Source: Cymbidium sinense
Taxonomy: Eukaryota; Streptophyta; Magnoliopsida; Asparagales; Orchidaceae
Reading direction: 5' to 3'
Length of the DNA: 64,000 nt
Assembly: GCA_021442155.1 (NCBI GenBank)
Contig: JAKCPB010001438.1
Span: 33,891-97,890 of the forward strand
The position numbers and the translations under genes were made by a program. Each line of letters starts with the position of its first letter. Positions within the stretch are counted from its first letter, which is position 1. The notes below the pieces were generated by a model. That model did no database searches. It was not told the origin of the DNA and saw only the letters and a list, made by a program, of their open reading frames with translations. Of the stretch, positions 22,641 through 33,576 are shown in pieces.

Positions 22641-25600
22641 AGTAGGAGAGAGTTTTTGTGGGTTTAGGTTTAGGTTTAGTTTAGTTTAGGGTTTAGGGTT
22701 CAGGGTTTAGGATTTAGACTTTAGGGTTTAGGGTTTAGGGTTTATCATTTAAAGTTTAGGGTTAGTTTAGGGTTTAGGGTTTAGGGTTTAGGGTTTTAGG
22801 GTTTATGATTTGGGGTTAGTTTAATGGTTAAAATTTAGGATTTTTTAGGGTTTAGGATTTAGGGTTTAAGGTTTAGGGTTGCTTTAAGGATTAAGGGTTT
22901 AGGGGTTTGGATTTAGTGTTTAAGGTTTAGGGTTTAGGGTTTAGGTTTTTTTTTTATATATGAAAAAAAAACTAAACTACTAGGTTTAGTTTAATTAGTT
23001 TATTTAGTTTATTATTTTATTTTTATTTATGTTTATTTTTTATTTTTATTTATGTTTATTTTTTTTTTATTTAGTTTAATTTATTTACTTTTAGTTTAGG
23101 TTTTTTATTTTAGTTTATTTTTTCGGTTTATGTTTATGTTTATTTTATTTTTAGTTTAGTTTAATTTTATTTATTTTTTTAAAGTTTAGGTTTATTTTTT
23201 ATTTTGGTTTAAGTTTAGGTTTTATTTTTTTTCTTCTTTTAGGTTTAGGTTTTAAATTTTTTATTTTTTGATTTATTTTAGGTTTTATTTTTAGTTTAGG
23301 TTTAGGTTTATTTTTAGTTTATTTTATTTTATTTATTTCTACTTAGTTTATTTTAGTTTATGTTTAGGTTTATTTTATTTTTATTTTATCTTTAGGTTTT
23401 TTTTAGTTTAGGGTTTCAGTTTTATTTTTTATTTTTTTAAGTTTTATTTATATGTTTATTATTTAGGTTTAGGTTTTATTTAATTTTATTTTATTTTATT
23501 TTAGGTTAATTTTATTTATTTTAGGTTTAGTTTTTTTATTTTATTTAGGTTTCAATTTTTTTTTTTAGTTTAGTTTAGGCTTTTATTTATTTTATTTTAA
23601 TTTAGTTTTTATTTTTTATTTAATTTTCTTTTTAGGTTTAGGTTTAGGTTTATATTTCAGTTTATGTTTTCCATTTTATTTTACTTTTTTATTTTATTTT
23701 GGTTTACATTTATTTATTTATTTTATTTTTAAGTTTTATTTAGTTTCAATTTAGGCTTTTATAGGTTTAGTTTTAGTTTTAGTTTAGGTTTAGGGTTAGA
23801 TTTTAGGGTTTTGGGTTTAGGGTTTAGGGTTTTAAGGTTTATGGTTTTAGGGTTTAAGGCTTATGTTCTAGGGTTTAGGGTTTAGAATTTATGATTTTAG
23901 GGTTTAGGGTTTAGGGTTTTTGGGTTTATGATTTAGGATTTAGGGTTTAGAGTTTAGGGTTTTAGGTATTAGGGTTTAGGGTTTAAGGCTTAGTGTTTAG
24001 GGTTCAGAGTTTTTTGGTTTAGGGTTTAGGGTTTAGGGTTTTTTTTTTAGGTTTAGGTTTAGGGTTTGTTTAGGTTTTATTGGTTTAGGGTTTAGGGTTT
24101 AGGTTTTATATAAAAAAAACATTAGTTAGGTTTATTTAATTTATTTTTATCATTATTTATTATAGTTTACTTTATTTTTTATTTTTATTTAGTTTTATTT
24201 TTATTTTTATTTAATTTGGTTTATTTATTTTAGTTTAGGTTGTTTCTTTTAGTTTATTTTTTAGGTTTAGGTTTATGTTTATTTTTTATTTTAAGTTTGG
24301 TTTAATTTATTTATTTTTTTAATGTTTAAGTTTTATTTTTATTTTATTTAGTTTAGGTTTTATTTTCTTCTTTTAGGTTTAGGTTTTAGGTTTTATTTTT
24401 GGTTTACCTTTAGGTTTTATTTTTTTAGTTTAGGTTTAGATTTATTTTATTTTGATTTATTTTTGCTTAGTTATTTTAGTTTAGGTTTAGGTTTAGATTT
24501 TTTTTATTTTAGGTTTAATTTTTTTAGTTTAGGGTTTAGGTTTTATTTTTTATTTATTTATAGATTTTACTTATACGTTTAAATTTTTTTTAGTTTTTAT
24601 TTTATTTTATTTTAGGTTTATTTTATTTTTATTTTAGGTTTAGTTTTTAATTTATTTAGGTTTTTTATTATTTTAGTTTAGTTTTTATTTTTTATTTTAT
24701 TTTTTTATGTTTAGGTTTAGGTTTATGTTTTAGTTTATATTTTCAGTTTATTTTATTTTTTTATTTTATTTTGGTTTACATTTATTTATTTATTTATTTT
24801 AAAGTTTTATTTAGTTTAGGTTTAGGTTTGCTTTTTTTGGGTTTAGGGTTTAGTTTTTTAGGTTTTAGGGTTTTAGGGTTTAGTGTTTAGGGTTTGTGGT
24901 TTAGGGTTTAGGGTTTAGCGTTTAGGGTTTAGGGTTTGGGGTTTAGGGTTTAGGGTTTAGAGTTTGTGATTGTAGGTTTTAGGGTTTAGGGTTATGGGTT
25001 TAGGATTTAAGGTTTAATGTTTTAGGGTTTAAGGTTTGGGATTTTAGTTTTATTTAGGGTTTAGGTTTTTTTAAATTAAGTGGGTTATTTTATTTAATTT
25101 AGTTTTTTATTTTTATTTTTTAGGTTTTAAGGTTTCAATTTTTAGATTTATGGTTTATTTTACATTTAGTTTAGTTTAGGTTAGTTTTTTTTATTTTGGT
25201 TTAGGGTTTATGATTTTGGGTTTGTTTAGGGTTTAATTTATTTTATTTAGGCTTATTTTTTATTTTATTTTATTTTATTTATTTTAGATTAATTTATATT
25301 AGTTTACAATTTTATTTTTTGTTATTTTAGGTTTTAGGAGGTTTATTTTTTAGGTTTAGGTTTAGGTTTAGGTTAAGTTTATTTTTAGTTGAGTTTATTT
25401 TAATTTTATTTTAGGTTTAAGATTTTGATTTTAAGGTTTACTATTTAGGGTTTAGGGTTTTAGGGTTTAGGGTTTAGGTTTAGGGTTTAGGGTTTGCGGT
25501 TGGGGTTTATGGTTTAGGGTTTAGGGTTTAGTATTTAGGCTTTAGGGTTTAGGGTTTTTAGGGTTTAGAGTTTAGGGTTTAAGGTTTAGGGTTTTGGGTT

Positions 25601-26828
25601 TTGAGTTTTAGGTTTGTGGTTTAGGGTTTAGGATTTAGTATTTGGGTTTAGGGTTTAGGGTTTAGGTTTAGAATTTTAAAATAAAAAAAAATTAAGTAAA
25701 CCAGAGGTTTAGGTTTATAGTTTTAGTTTATTTTTTAAATTTATTAATTTATTTCATTTCTTTATTATTATTTTGGTTTATTTATTTTAGTTTAAGTTTT
25801 TATTTTAGTTTATCTTTTTTAAGTTTAGGTTTATTTTTTTATTTTTTACGTTTATGTTTTATTTTTATTTTAGGTTTAGATTTAGTTTTTATTTTCTTTT
25901 TTAGGTTTAGATTTAGGTTTAAATTTAAGTTTATTTTTAGTTTAGGTTTAGGTTTATTTTTTAGTTTATTTTATTTTATTTAGTTTAGATTTAGGTTTAG
26001 GTGTAGTTTAGTTTAGGTTTAGGTTTAGGTTTTATTTATTTTAGTTTAGGTCTAGGTTTATTTTATTTTTATTTTAGGTTTAGGTTTTTTTTTTTAGTTT
26101 AAGGTTTATGTTTATTTTTTTATTTATTTTTAAGTTTTATTTTTAGGTTTATTGTTTAAATTTAGGTTTTTATTTAGTTTTTATTTTATTTTATTTTAAG
26201 TTTATTTTATTTTTATTTTAGGTTTACTTTTATTTTTATTTATGTTTTTTATTTTTTTAGTTTAATGTAAATTTATATTTATTTTATTTAAATTTTCTTT
26301 TTATTTTATTTTCTTTTTAGGATAAGGTTTTGGTTTAGGTTTAGGTTTATGTTTTAGTTTATGCTTTCATTTTATTTTACTTTTTATTTTATTTTGATTT
26401 ATGTTTTTTTATTTATTTTGTTTTTAGATTTTTTTTTAAGTTTTTAGGGTAAAGGTTTAAGGTTTAGGGTTTAGGGTTTAGGGTTGAAGGTTTGGGGTTT
26501 ATGGTTTAGGGTTTAGGGTTTAGGTTTATGGTTTAGGGTTTAGAGTTTAGGGTTTAAGGTTTAGGGTTTAGTGTTTAATTTTTAGGGTTTAGGGTTTAGG
26601 CTTTAGGGTTTAGGCTTTAAGCTTTAGTGTTTAGAATTTTAGGGTTTAAGGTTTTGGGTTTTGGGTTTTGGGTTTCGGATTTTTTAGGATTTAGGGTTTA
26701 ATGTTTAGGGTTTTAGGGTTTATGATTTAGGGTTTACAATTTGGGGTTTTTAGCGTTTAGAGTTTAGGATTTTAGGTTTTGGTTTTAGGTTTAGGATTCA
26801 GGTTTTAGTATAGGGTTTAGGGTTATTG
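22641..26828 (+). repeat. Composite array: telomere-like blocks alternating with module B
   Basis: Telomere-like blocks with many perfect TTTAGGG units lie at about 22660-22945, 23775-24100, 24835-25065, 25430-25675 and 26445-26828. Module B copies lie at about 22960-23775, 24109-24835, 25071-25430 (short) and 25675-26445. Module B typically opens with a T-run and a variant of AAATTAAGTAAACCRGTAGGTTTAGG, continues as TTTATTTAGTTTATTTT-type sequence, and closes with TTTTTAAGTTTTATTTAGTTTAGGTTTAGG. No A-rich or C-rich stretch occurs on +, and no coding sequence. Confidence 0.82.
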
Positions 26829-27253
26829 GTTTTTCTTTTTTTTTTCTTTCTTAATAGAGAACTAATTCATATTGAACATTTCTTCTTTTTGATTTCATCA
26901 ACCAAGTAACACACCATATTTTCTAAGACATAAGTACCGACATAGATAAAAAATGAGCATGCATAGAGGAAATAAAAAACCTTAGATAACTATAACCATC
27001 TCTACTATAAAGACACAATTTATAAGATGATACCATTCTTATTTCTCTAGTTCCCAATGAAACCAGGCCTCTTTAGCGGTTCCACCATCATATATCTCTT
27101 CTCGCCACCACCATGGTTAACCTCCATCATTCCAACATTCATAACCACCACTTCTTGATCACCACCTCCATATACCATGATAATTTGCGCTCGCCTTTCC
27201 ATTTAGATCTAGGGAGCCTTAGTGATGTTCTTATCTTCAAGGTTCTTCCCATT
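26829..27253 (-). pseudogene. GR-RBP gene 3' fragment, unit U3
   Basis: Minus strand from the right: AATGGGAAGAACCTTGAAGATAAGAACATCACTAAGG, matching the NGKNLEDKNIT end of the RRM, then a CTAGATCTAAATGGAAAGGCGAGC block and Gly-rich codons including GGTATATGGAGGTGGTGATC. The protein end (YDGG... near 27075-27100) and the 3' UTR with ATAAAGACACAATT, AACCAAGTAACACACCA and GAACTAATTC follow, ending in a mixed A-tract at 26830-26853. The frame is broken by small deletions. It is flanked on the left by the conserved AGGTTTTAGTATAGGGTTTAGGG block found before most units. Confidence 0.75.
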
Positions 27254-27620
27254 CTTAGGGTTTAGGTTTCGATTTAGGTTTATTAGGTTTTAGGGTTTAG
27301 GATTATTTTTAATTTATTTAGTTACTTTAGGTTTAGGTTTAGGGTTTGGGTTTAGGGTTTAGGGGTTAGGTATATGGTTTAGGGTTTAGGGATTATGATT
27401 TAGCATTTAGGGTTTAGGGTTTTTTAGGGTGTAAGGATTAGGGTTTAGGGTTTAGGGTTTAGGGTTTAAGGTGTAGGTTTTAGGATTTAGGATTTAGGGT
27501 TTAGGGTTTTTAGGGTTTAGGGTTTAGTGTTTAGGGTTTAGGGTTCAGGATTTAAGTTTTAAGGCTTAAGTTTTAGGTTTAGGGTTCAAGTTTTAGTTTA
27601 GGGTTTAGGGTTTTTGATTT
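27254..27620 (+). repeat. Conserved leader segment plus telomere-like array (U3-U4 spacer)
   Basis: 27254-27345 is the ~95 bp segment that follows the GR-RBP fragment in most units (GGTTTATTAGGTTTTAGGG, then TAATTTATTTAGTTACTTTA). It recurs near 30788, 40418, 42957, 47753 and 56870. The rest is TTTAGGG-like, ending with the pre-unit block TTCAAGTTTTAGTTTAGGG. Confidence 0.78.
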
Positions 27621-28038
27621 CTTTTTTTCAAGTTGAACAAATTCATATTCAATTCTTTCTTCTTTATTTCATCAAAGTAACACACCAAATTTTCTAAGGC
27701 ACAAGTGACAACATAGATTAAAATGAGCATAGAGCAAATCATAAATACTAGATAACTAGAACCTTCTTATAAAAGGTAGTTCCATAAGTGACGGTGCGTT
27801 CTTCAATTTCTCCGTTATCGATCCTCCCATCAGTAGTGAGGTCCACCATCAAATCCCGATCTCTCTCCCTGCCACTAAGTAACCTTCTTCACTCCTGCCT
27901 CCATAAGCATTTACAATCACCTCCATATCTAGCAGACCTCCAGATTACCATTGTGATAATCATCGTTTTGACTCCATTGGGATCAAGATTGAGCACGGTT
28001 GATAGTGATGTTCTTGGGTCAGGTTATTTAGGGTTTAA
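27621..28038 (-). pseudogene. GR-RBP gene 3' fragment, unit U4, joined to a LINE
   Basis: Minus strand from the right: TAAATAACCTGACCCAAGAACATCACTATCAACCGTGCTC, matching LDPKNITINRA, then Gly-rich sequence (GGAGGTCTGCTAGATATGGAGG), a TATGATGGTGGACCTCACTACT-like C-terminus and the 3' UTR ending at an A-tract about 27621-27628. The right edge of the unit, at 28038, directly abuts the A-tract of a LINE. The + strand open frame here (27788-28063) is only the antisense of these Gly codons. The reading frame is broken. Confidence 0.74.
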
Positions 28039-30320
28039 GTTTTTTTTTTTTAGGGAAAGTTAAAATTTTTTACCTTAAAATAAAGCATACAATGTCCTTA
28101 AAGGGTAAAGCTCAAATTTTATTAGACTTACAAGAAACCTAAAAAGCTAAACCCCTATTTAAGTACAATGGAAAAAATAAAATATTAGAGCAAAAGAAAT
28201 GGCATAAAAGCAAATCAAAAATTACACAAAAAGGACTAATAAAACTTACAAAAATAGTAAAAGGACTAGTTAACAACAGTTCATGATCCCTATGAGAAGG
28301 AAAGATAAGCAAGATCCACATCAACAATACTTGAGTTGGCTGAGTAAAGATCATTCAATCTTTGAAGTTCCAACCTACAAAAGAAATTTGCAAAACACTA
28401 CAAAGGAAATGGCCATAACTCAAGGAAAAATGATAAAGTAAACAATTTAGAAAGAGCTGAGAAAGAGAAGGCTCGGGCTATGTTAAGATCATCTCATGGG
28501 GCAACAATACATATAAGCATCCAAAATACATGAGAAGGGTTATAATCATATGCATGCTACCAACTAGAGAGAAGATATAGGGAAACATTAAGGCCATCAT
28601 AGCTAGCAGATATGGACCATCCAAGGCAAAATAGTCCATAGTGATCTAATTTTTAAAATAGAGAAAAATAGCAGCTAGCAACCAAGTAACCCACTAGAAA
28701 CCCACAATAAAAAAAAGCACATAAAGCCAACATCTAACTTACAACAGGTTAGTGGTAGAAGAACCCACAACTATCTCCAGGGCATTAGCAATCCAAATCC
28801 AGGGAAAGACCTCCACAATAGCAAAATAGTAGAAGATAAAGAGGAGGAAAGCCATACAATAGAGAGACCAAGAGGGCATCTAGAAGTTACCATCAAAACC
28901 ACCACCAAGGCAGCCAAATGGAAAGAAAATCCACCATCACCAACCAAGAGGTTTCAAGAAACAAAGAGAGCTAACTAAACCAAAGTCAATAACAACCAAC
29001 ATAAAGCCCAAAACACCAAGCCACTACACAAAGTAAGGTAAGACAATAACCCCTCAAGGTTTAAGTCCTAAAATAAGACCAAAACCATAAGAGCTCATAT
29101 TACAATATAAAACCACAGGGTAGTATGAAGGTAGGAGGTAGGGTAGGAGGAATTGACAACCAAATCAAGAAGCAAAAATAAAGGAAAAATAGATGCACCC
29201 AAGAGATGATAACCAACCCAAGAGCATACTAGAAACCCAACCAAAGTTTAGCACCTAAACCAACCATCAAGCATAGGAAACACATCCACCAAATAGACGA
29301 AAAATAGCCAATGAGCCTACTTAGCCAACAAAACTAATTAACATAGTATTTTAGGGGGAAAAGAACAATAATAGACACAACCCACAGGAGATCTCCAAAA
29401 TAACCAAGAAATAAAATGGTAGTAAACCAAAAGGTTAAAGAGGACCACAAAGACCTTTAGGAATGGAATAAGGCCAAAGGAAACAAAACTTTCCAAAGAG
29501 CGGATATTCACTAGGGAGGACAACAAGCATAGAACAAATAACTCTAATTCACTTAGATAGACCAAATAGAAACCTCCAAGCTAAACTAGGAAGAAGAACC
29601 AAAAGAATTAATATCCCTGAAAAATAACTACCCAAAATAGCTAGGAAGATGAAAGAAAAAGTGATATTATACTATTAGTAATTAAAGGCCTCTACTAGAG
29701 GCAAACCCAAAATTCATTGGTAAAGGGTAGGCCAAAATTTTGTATAACCACAATCCAGCAAGAGACACAAAGCATGAGCCACAAAAAGAAACCAACCAGG
29801 CTCAGAGGATAGGAAAACTAATTAAAAATAGCAACACTAAGATCCAAAAAATGGCCAGGAAAGTATAGGATGTGGTAAAGTTGAAGGGGGATTAATTATA
29901 GAAATAAACTCTCCAAAACCAACTTCTTAGTGAGGGGAGCAAAAAATACAACAAAAAATAGGTATAAAACCACCATAGTAAGATTTTAAGAACAAAAGGT
30001 TAAAATTTGAGATAAGGCAATCTAGTGTTATCTGGATTGTTGTTTAGGTATGCTATGCTTATAAAATAAAGTGAGCTCATTTAATAGATAGCTAGGAAAT
30101 CGGAGCATTACTTTCATGAAGAATGTGAGAAATTTTTATAGCAAACTTGAGAAAGAAGCTTTTAATGTGATTAAGAAGATAGAATAACTCAACATTTATT
30201 TTATTATTATTATGCATATCAAGTAAAGAGCATCAACTTTAATCCAAATATTATAGGGCATTTGCTTAAATAAATATCAATAACATTGTTAACAATAATG
30301 AGTTTAAATAATAAAATAAG
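28039..30320 (-). mobile_element. 5'-truncated LINE inserted at edge of U4
   Basis: A-tract at 28040-28051 on the minus strand, then a 3' region whose blocks match the LINEs at 49.6 and 59.9 kb (AACATTAAGGCCATCAT.GC.AGC, ACATATAAGCATCCAAA, AAGGGTTAYAATCATAT). The right end reaches into RNase H: ATGAAGAATGTGAGAAATTTTTATAGCAAACTTGAGAAAGAAGC near 30115-30160 matches 51505-51550 of the LINE at 49.6 kb. Homology stops at about 30315, where U5 flanking repeats begin. It is a usual 5' truncation, more diverged than the two B-type copies. Confidence 0.78.
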
Positions 30321-30341
30321 CTTTAGGTTTAGGTTTTTTGG
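30321..30341 (+). repeat. Telomere-like junction between LINE and U5
   Basis: About 20 bp of TTTAGGTTTAGG-type sequence separating the LINE 5' break from the A-tract of U5. Confidence 0.6.
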
Positions 30342-30786
30342 TTTTTTAATACAGAACAAATTTTGATTCAACATTACTTATTTTTGATTTTATCAACCAA
30401 GTAACACACCAAGTTTTCTAAGACACAATCGACAACATAGATAAAAAAAAGAGCACACGTAGAGAAAATCAAAAAACATAGATAACTAGAATCATTTTTA
30501 CTATAAAGACACTGTTCCATACGCAGCAGATGAGATTGGCCATTCTTCACTTTCTCTAGTTCCCATCAGAACCACCTCGGCCTCTCGAGTAGTAGGATCC
30601 ACCATCATATCCTTGATCTCTCCTCCACCACCACCCAGTTTAACCTCCATTCCTTCCACCTCCATAACCTCCACTACTTAAATCCACCATCATTTAGGAT
30701 ACCACCTCTACCTTCAAATCCATCACCATAACTACACTAAGCTTGGTTGACAATGATGTTCCTGCCGTCATGGTTCTGCCCATCCT
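30342..30786 (-). pseudogene. GR-RBP gene 3' fragment, unit U5
   Basis: Minus strand from the right: GATGGGCAGAACCATGACGG (GQNHDG), CAGGAACATCATTGTCAACCAAGC (RNIIVNQA), then a TGTAGTTATGGTGATGG and Gly-rich stretch, GGAGGTGGAAGGAATGGAGG, GGAGAGATCAAGGATATGATGG, ATCCTACTACTCGAGAGGCCGAGG (SYYSRGR) and GGTTCTGATGGGAACTAGAG (GSDGN then a stop, one codon earlier than in U10). The 3' UTR has the shared blocks and ends at an A-tract about 30342-30348. Small indels break the frame. It is one of the longest copies. Confidence 0.76.
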
Positions 30787-33530
30787 AAGGGTTTAGGTTT
30801 ATTAAGTTTTACTTTTTAGTTTTATTTTTTAATTTATTTAGTTACTATAGGTTTAGGTTTAGGGTTTGGGGTCGAGGGTTTAGGGTTTAGGGCTTATGGT
30901 TTAGGTTTTACGGTTTAGGTTTAAGGTTTAAGGGTTTATGCTTTTAGGGTTTAGGGTTTATGGCTAGATTTTCAGTTTAAAGGTAAGGGTTTTTTAGGGC
31001 TTAGGGTTTAGGGTTTAGGGTTGTAGGTTTAGAGTTTAGGGTTTAGGATTTAGGGTGTAGAATTTAGGGTTTAAGGTTTTTTTTTTAAAATTAAGTAAAT
31101 TGGTAGGTTTAGGTTTATTTACTATATTGAGTTTATTTTTATTCCTTTTAGTTTATTTACTTTTTTATTTTTATTTAGGTTTTTTTATTTTTATTTAGTT
31201 TAGTTTATTTATTTTAAGTTTGTTTATTTTGATTTAGGGTTTTAATTTAAGTTTATTTTTTTAGGTTTATGTTTAGGTTTAGGTTTATTTTAAGTTCAAT
31301 TTTATTTTATTTTATTTTTTTTAGGTTTAGGTATTTTTTTTTTTTTTAGGTTTAGGTTTATGTTTATATTTTATTTGTTTAAGTTTAGGTTTAGGTTTTA
31401 TTTTAGGTTTTAGGTTTTATTTTTAGTTTAGTTTAGATTTATTTTTTAGTTTATTTTATTTTATTTAGTTTAATTTTGTTTATGTTTAATTTATTTTAGG
31501 TTTAGGTTTAGGTTTTATTTATTTTAGTTTAGGTTTAGGTTTATTTTATTTTTATTTTAAGATTAGGTTTTTTTTAGTTTAGGTTTTAGGTTTTATTTTT
31601 TATTTATTTTTATGTTTATTTTTTTAGGTTTAGGTTTTTATATTGTTTTATTTTAATTTATTTTAGGTTTATTTTATTTTTGTTTAGTTTGATCTTCTTT
31701 ATTATAATTTTGTTTATTTTACTTTTTTTTTTATTTTTATTTTAGGTTTAGGTTAGGTTTTAGTTTAGGTCTTGATTTTATTTTATTTTATTATGTTATT
31801 TAGGTTTAGGTTTTTTTTATTTCTTTTAGTTTTAGGTTTCATTTATTTTAGGTTATTTGGGTTTAGGGTTTAGGGTTTTAGGGTTAAGAGATTAAGGTTT
31901 TAGGGTTTAGTGTTTTAGGGTTTAGGGTTTAGGGTTTAGGTTTAGGGTTTAAGGTTTAGGGTTTAGGGTTTTTTAGTGTTTAGGCTTTAGGGTTTAGGGT
32001 TTAGGGTTTAGACTTTAGGCTTTAAGCTTTAGGGTTTAGGGCTTTTAGGGTTTAGGTTTAGGGTTTAAGGTTTAGGGTTTATTTAGAGTTTAGTGTTTAG
32101 GGTTTTAGGGTTTAGGGTTTAGTTTAGTTTAGGATTATTTTAGGTTAGTTAGGGTTTAGGGTTTAACATTTAGTGTTTAGGGTTTGGTTAGGTTTAGGGT
32201 TTAGAGTTTTATTTAGTTTTAGGGTTTAATTTTTTAGGCTAGGGTTTAGGGTTTAGGGTTTATTTATTTAAGTTTATTTAGGGTTTTTAAGGTTTATGAT
32301 TTAGGGTTTGGGTTTAGTTTAGGTTTATTTTAGGATTTAGTGTTTTTTAGGTTTTAGCTTTAGGTTTTAATTTAATTTAGAGTTAGGTTTAGGGTTTAGG
32401 TTTAGGTTTAGGTTAGGTTAGGGTTTAGGTTAGTTTAGGTTTAGGGTTTATATTTAGGGTTAGGTTTAAGATTATTTTAGGTTTATTTTAAATTAAGTAA
32501 GCCAGTATGTTTAGCTTTATTTAATTTATTTAGTCTATCTTTTATTTATTTTAGTTCACTTTATTTTTATTTTTATTAGGTTTAGTTTATTTATTTTAGG
32601 TTTATTTATGTTAGTTTAGGTTTTTTATTTTAGTTTATTTTATTGGTTTAGTTTTAGGTTTATGTTTATGTTTATGTTTATTTTTTTTAGTTTAATATTA
32701 TTTTAATTTTAATTTTTTTGGTTTAGGTTTTTTTTATTTTTTTACGTTTAGGTTTTAAGTTTTTATTTAAGGTTTATTTTTAGGTTTTATTTTTTAGTTT
32801 AGGTTTTGGTTTATTTTTAGTTTATTTTATTTTATTTAGTTTAGGTTTAGGTTTAAGTTTAGTTTATTTTAGGTTTAGATTTATGTTTAGGCTTTATTTA
32901 TTTTAGTTAATGTTTATTTTAGTTTAGGTTTAGGTTTTTTTTTACTTTTAGGTTTAAGTTTTTTCTTTTAATTTAGGATCTAAATTTTAATTTTTTTTCT
33001 TATTTTTAGGTTTTATTATTAGGTTTATTTTTTAGGTTTATGTTTTATTTAGTTTTATTTTATTTATTAAAGTTTATCTTATTTTATTTTAGGTTTAGTT
33101 TTTATTTTATTAAGTTTTTTATTTTTAGGTTTTATTTTTTTAGGTTATGTTTAGGTTTTGGTTTAGGTTTAGGTTTTAGTTTATTTTTTATTTTATTTTG
33201 GTTTAGATTTTTGTATTTATTTTATTTTTTTAGGTTTTATCTAGTTTAGGTTTAGGTTTTCAGCTTTTTAGGGTTTAGGGTTTGGGGTTTAGGGTTTAGG
33301 GTTTGGGGTTTAGGGTTTAAGATTTATGTTTTCTTTTTTGGGTTTAGAGTTTATGGGTTAGGGTTTGGGGTTTAGGGTTCAGGTTTTAGGGTTTAGGAAT
33401 TAAGGATTAGGATTTTAGGGATCAGGTTTTAAGGTTTAGGGTTTAGGGTTTTTAGGGTTTAGGGTTTAGGGTTTAGGGTTTAGGTTTTAAGTTTTGGATT
33501 CAGGTTTTTGTTTAGGATTTAGGGTTTTTA
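30787..33530 (+). repeat. Leader segment, telomere-like blocks and two module B copies
   Basis: 30787-30875 is the conserved leader (TTTATTAAGTTTTACTT, TTAATTTATTTAGTTACTATAGG). Telomere-like DNA lies at 30875-31085, 31850-32485 and 33265-33530. Module B copies run 31086-31850 (opening TTTTAAAATTAAGTAAATTGG) and 32488-33265 (opening AAATTAAGTAAGCCAG, closing AGCTTTTTAGGGTTTAGGG). The block TTGGATTCAGGTTTTTGTTTAGG just before 33530 is the usual pre-unit block. No genes. Confidence 0.8.
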
Positions 33531-33576
33531 GTTTTTTTTAACAGAAAACAAAATCAGGTTTAACATTTCTTCTTCT
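33531..33576 (-). pseudogene. GR-RBP fragment remnant, unit U6 (3' UTR end only)
   Basis: Only the A-tract and the last ~40 bp of the 3' UTR remain: ACAGAAAACAAAATCAGGTT and TAACATTTCTTCTTCTTTTT match the left ends of U3, U7 and U11. It then passes directly into module B-type T-rich DNA. It shows that units are lost from the coding side while the A-tract edge stays recognisable. Confidence 0.65.

Noticed and set aside
22641..26828. A functional telomere
   Set aside because: Repeats are degenerate, interrupted by module B, gene fragments and LINEs, and sequence continues on both sides.
27788..28063. + strand open frames over GR-RBP units (also 46476-46673 and 46591-46815), Ser/Pro/Thr-rich
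   Set aside because: Antisense of the Gly-rich codons; the sense reading on the minus strand matches a known family.
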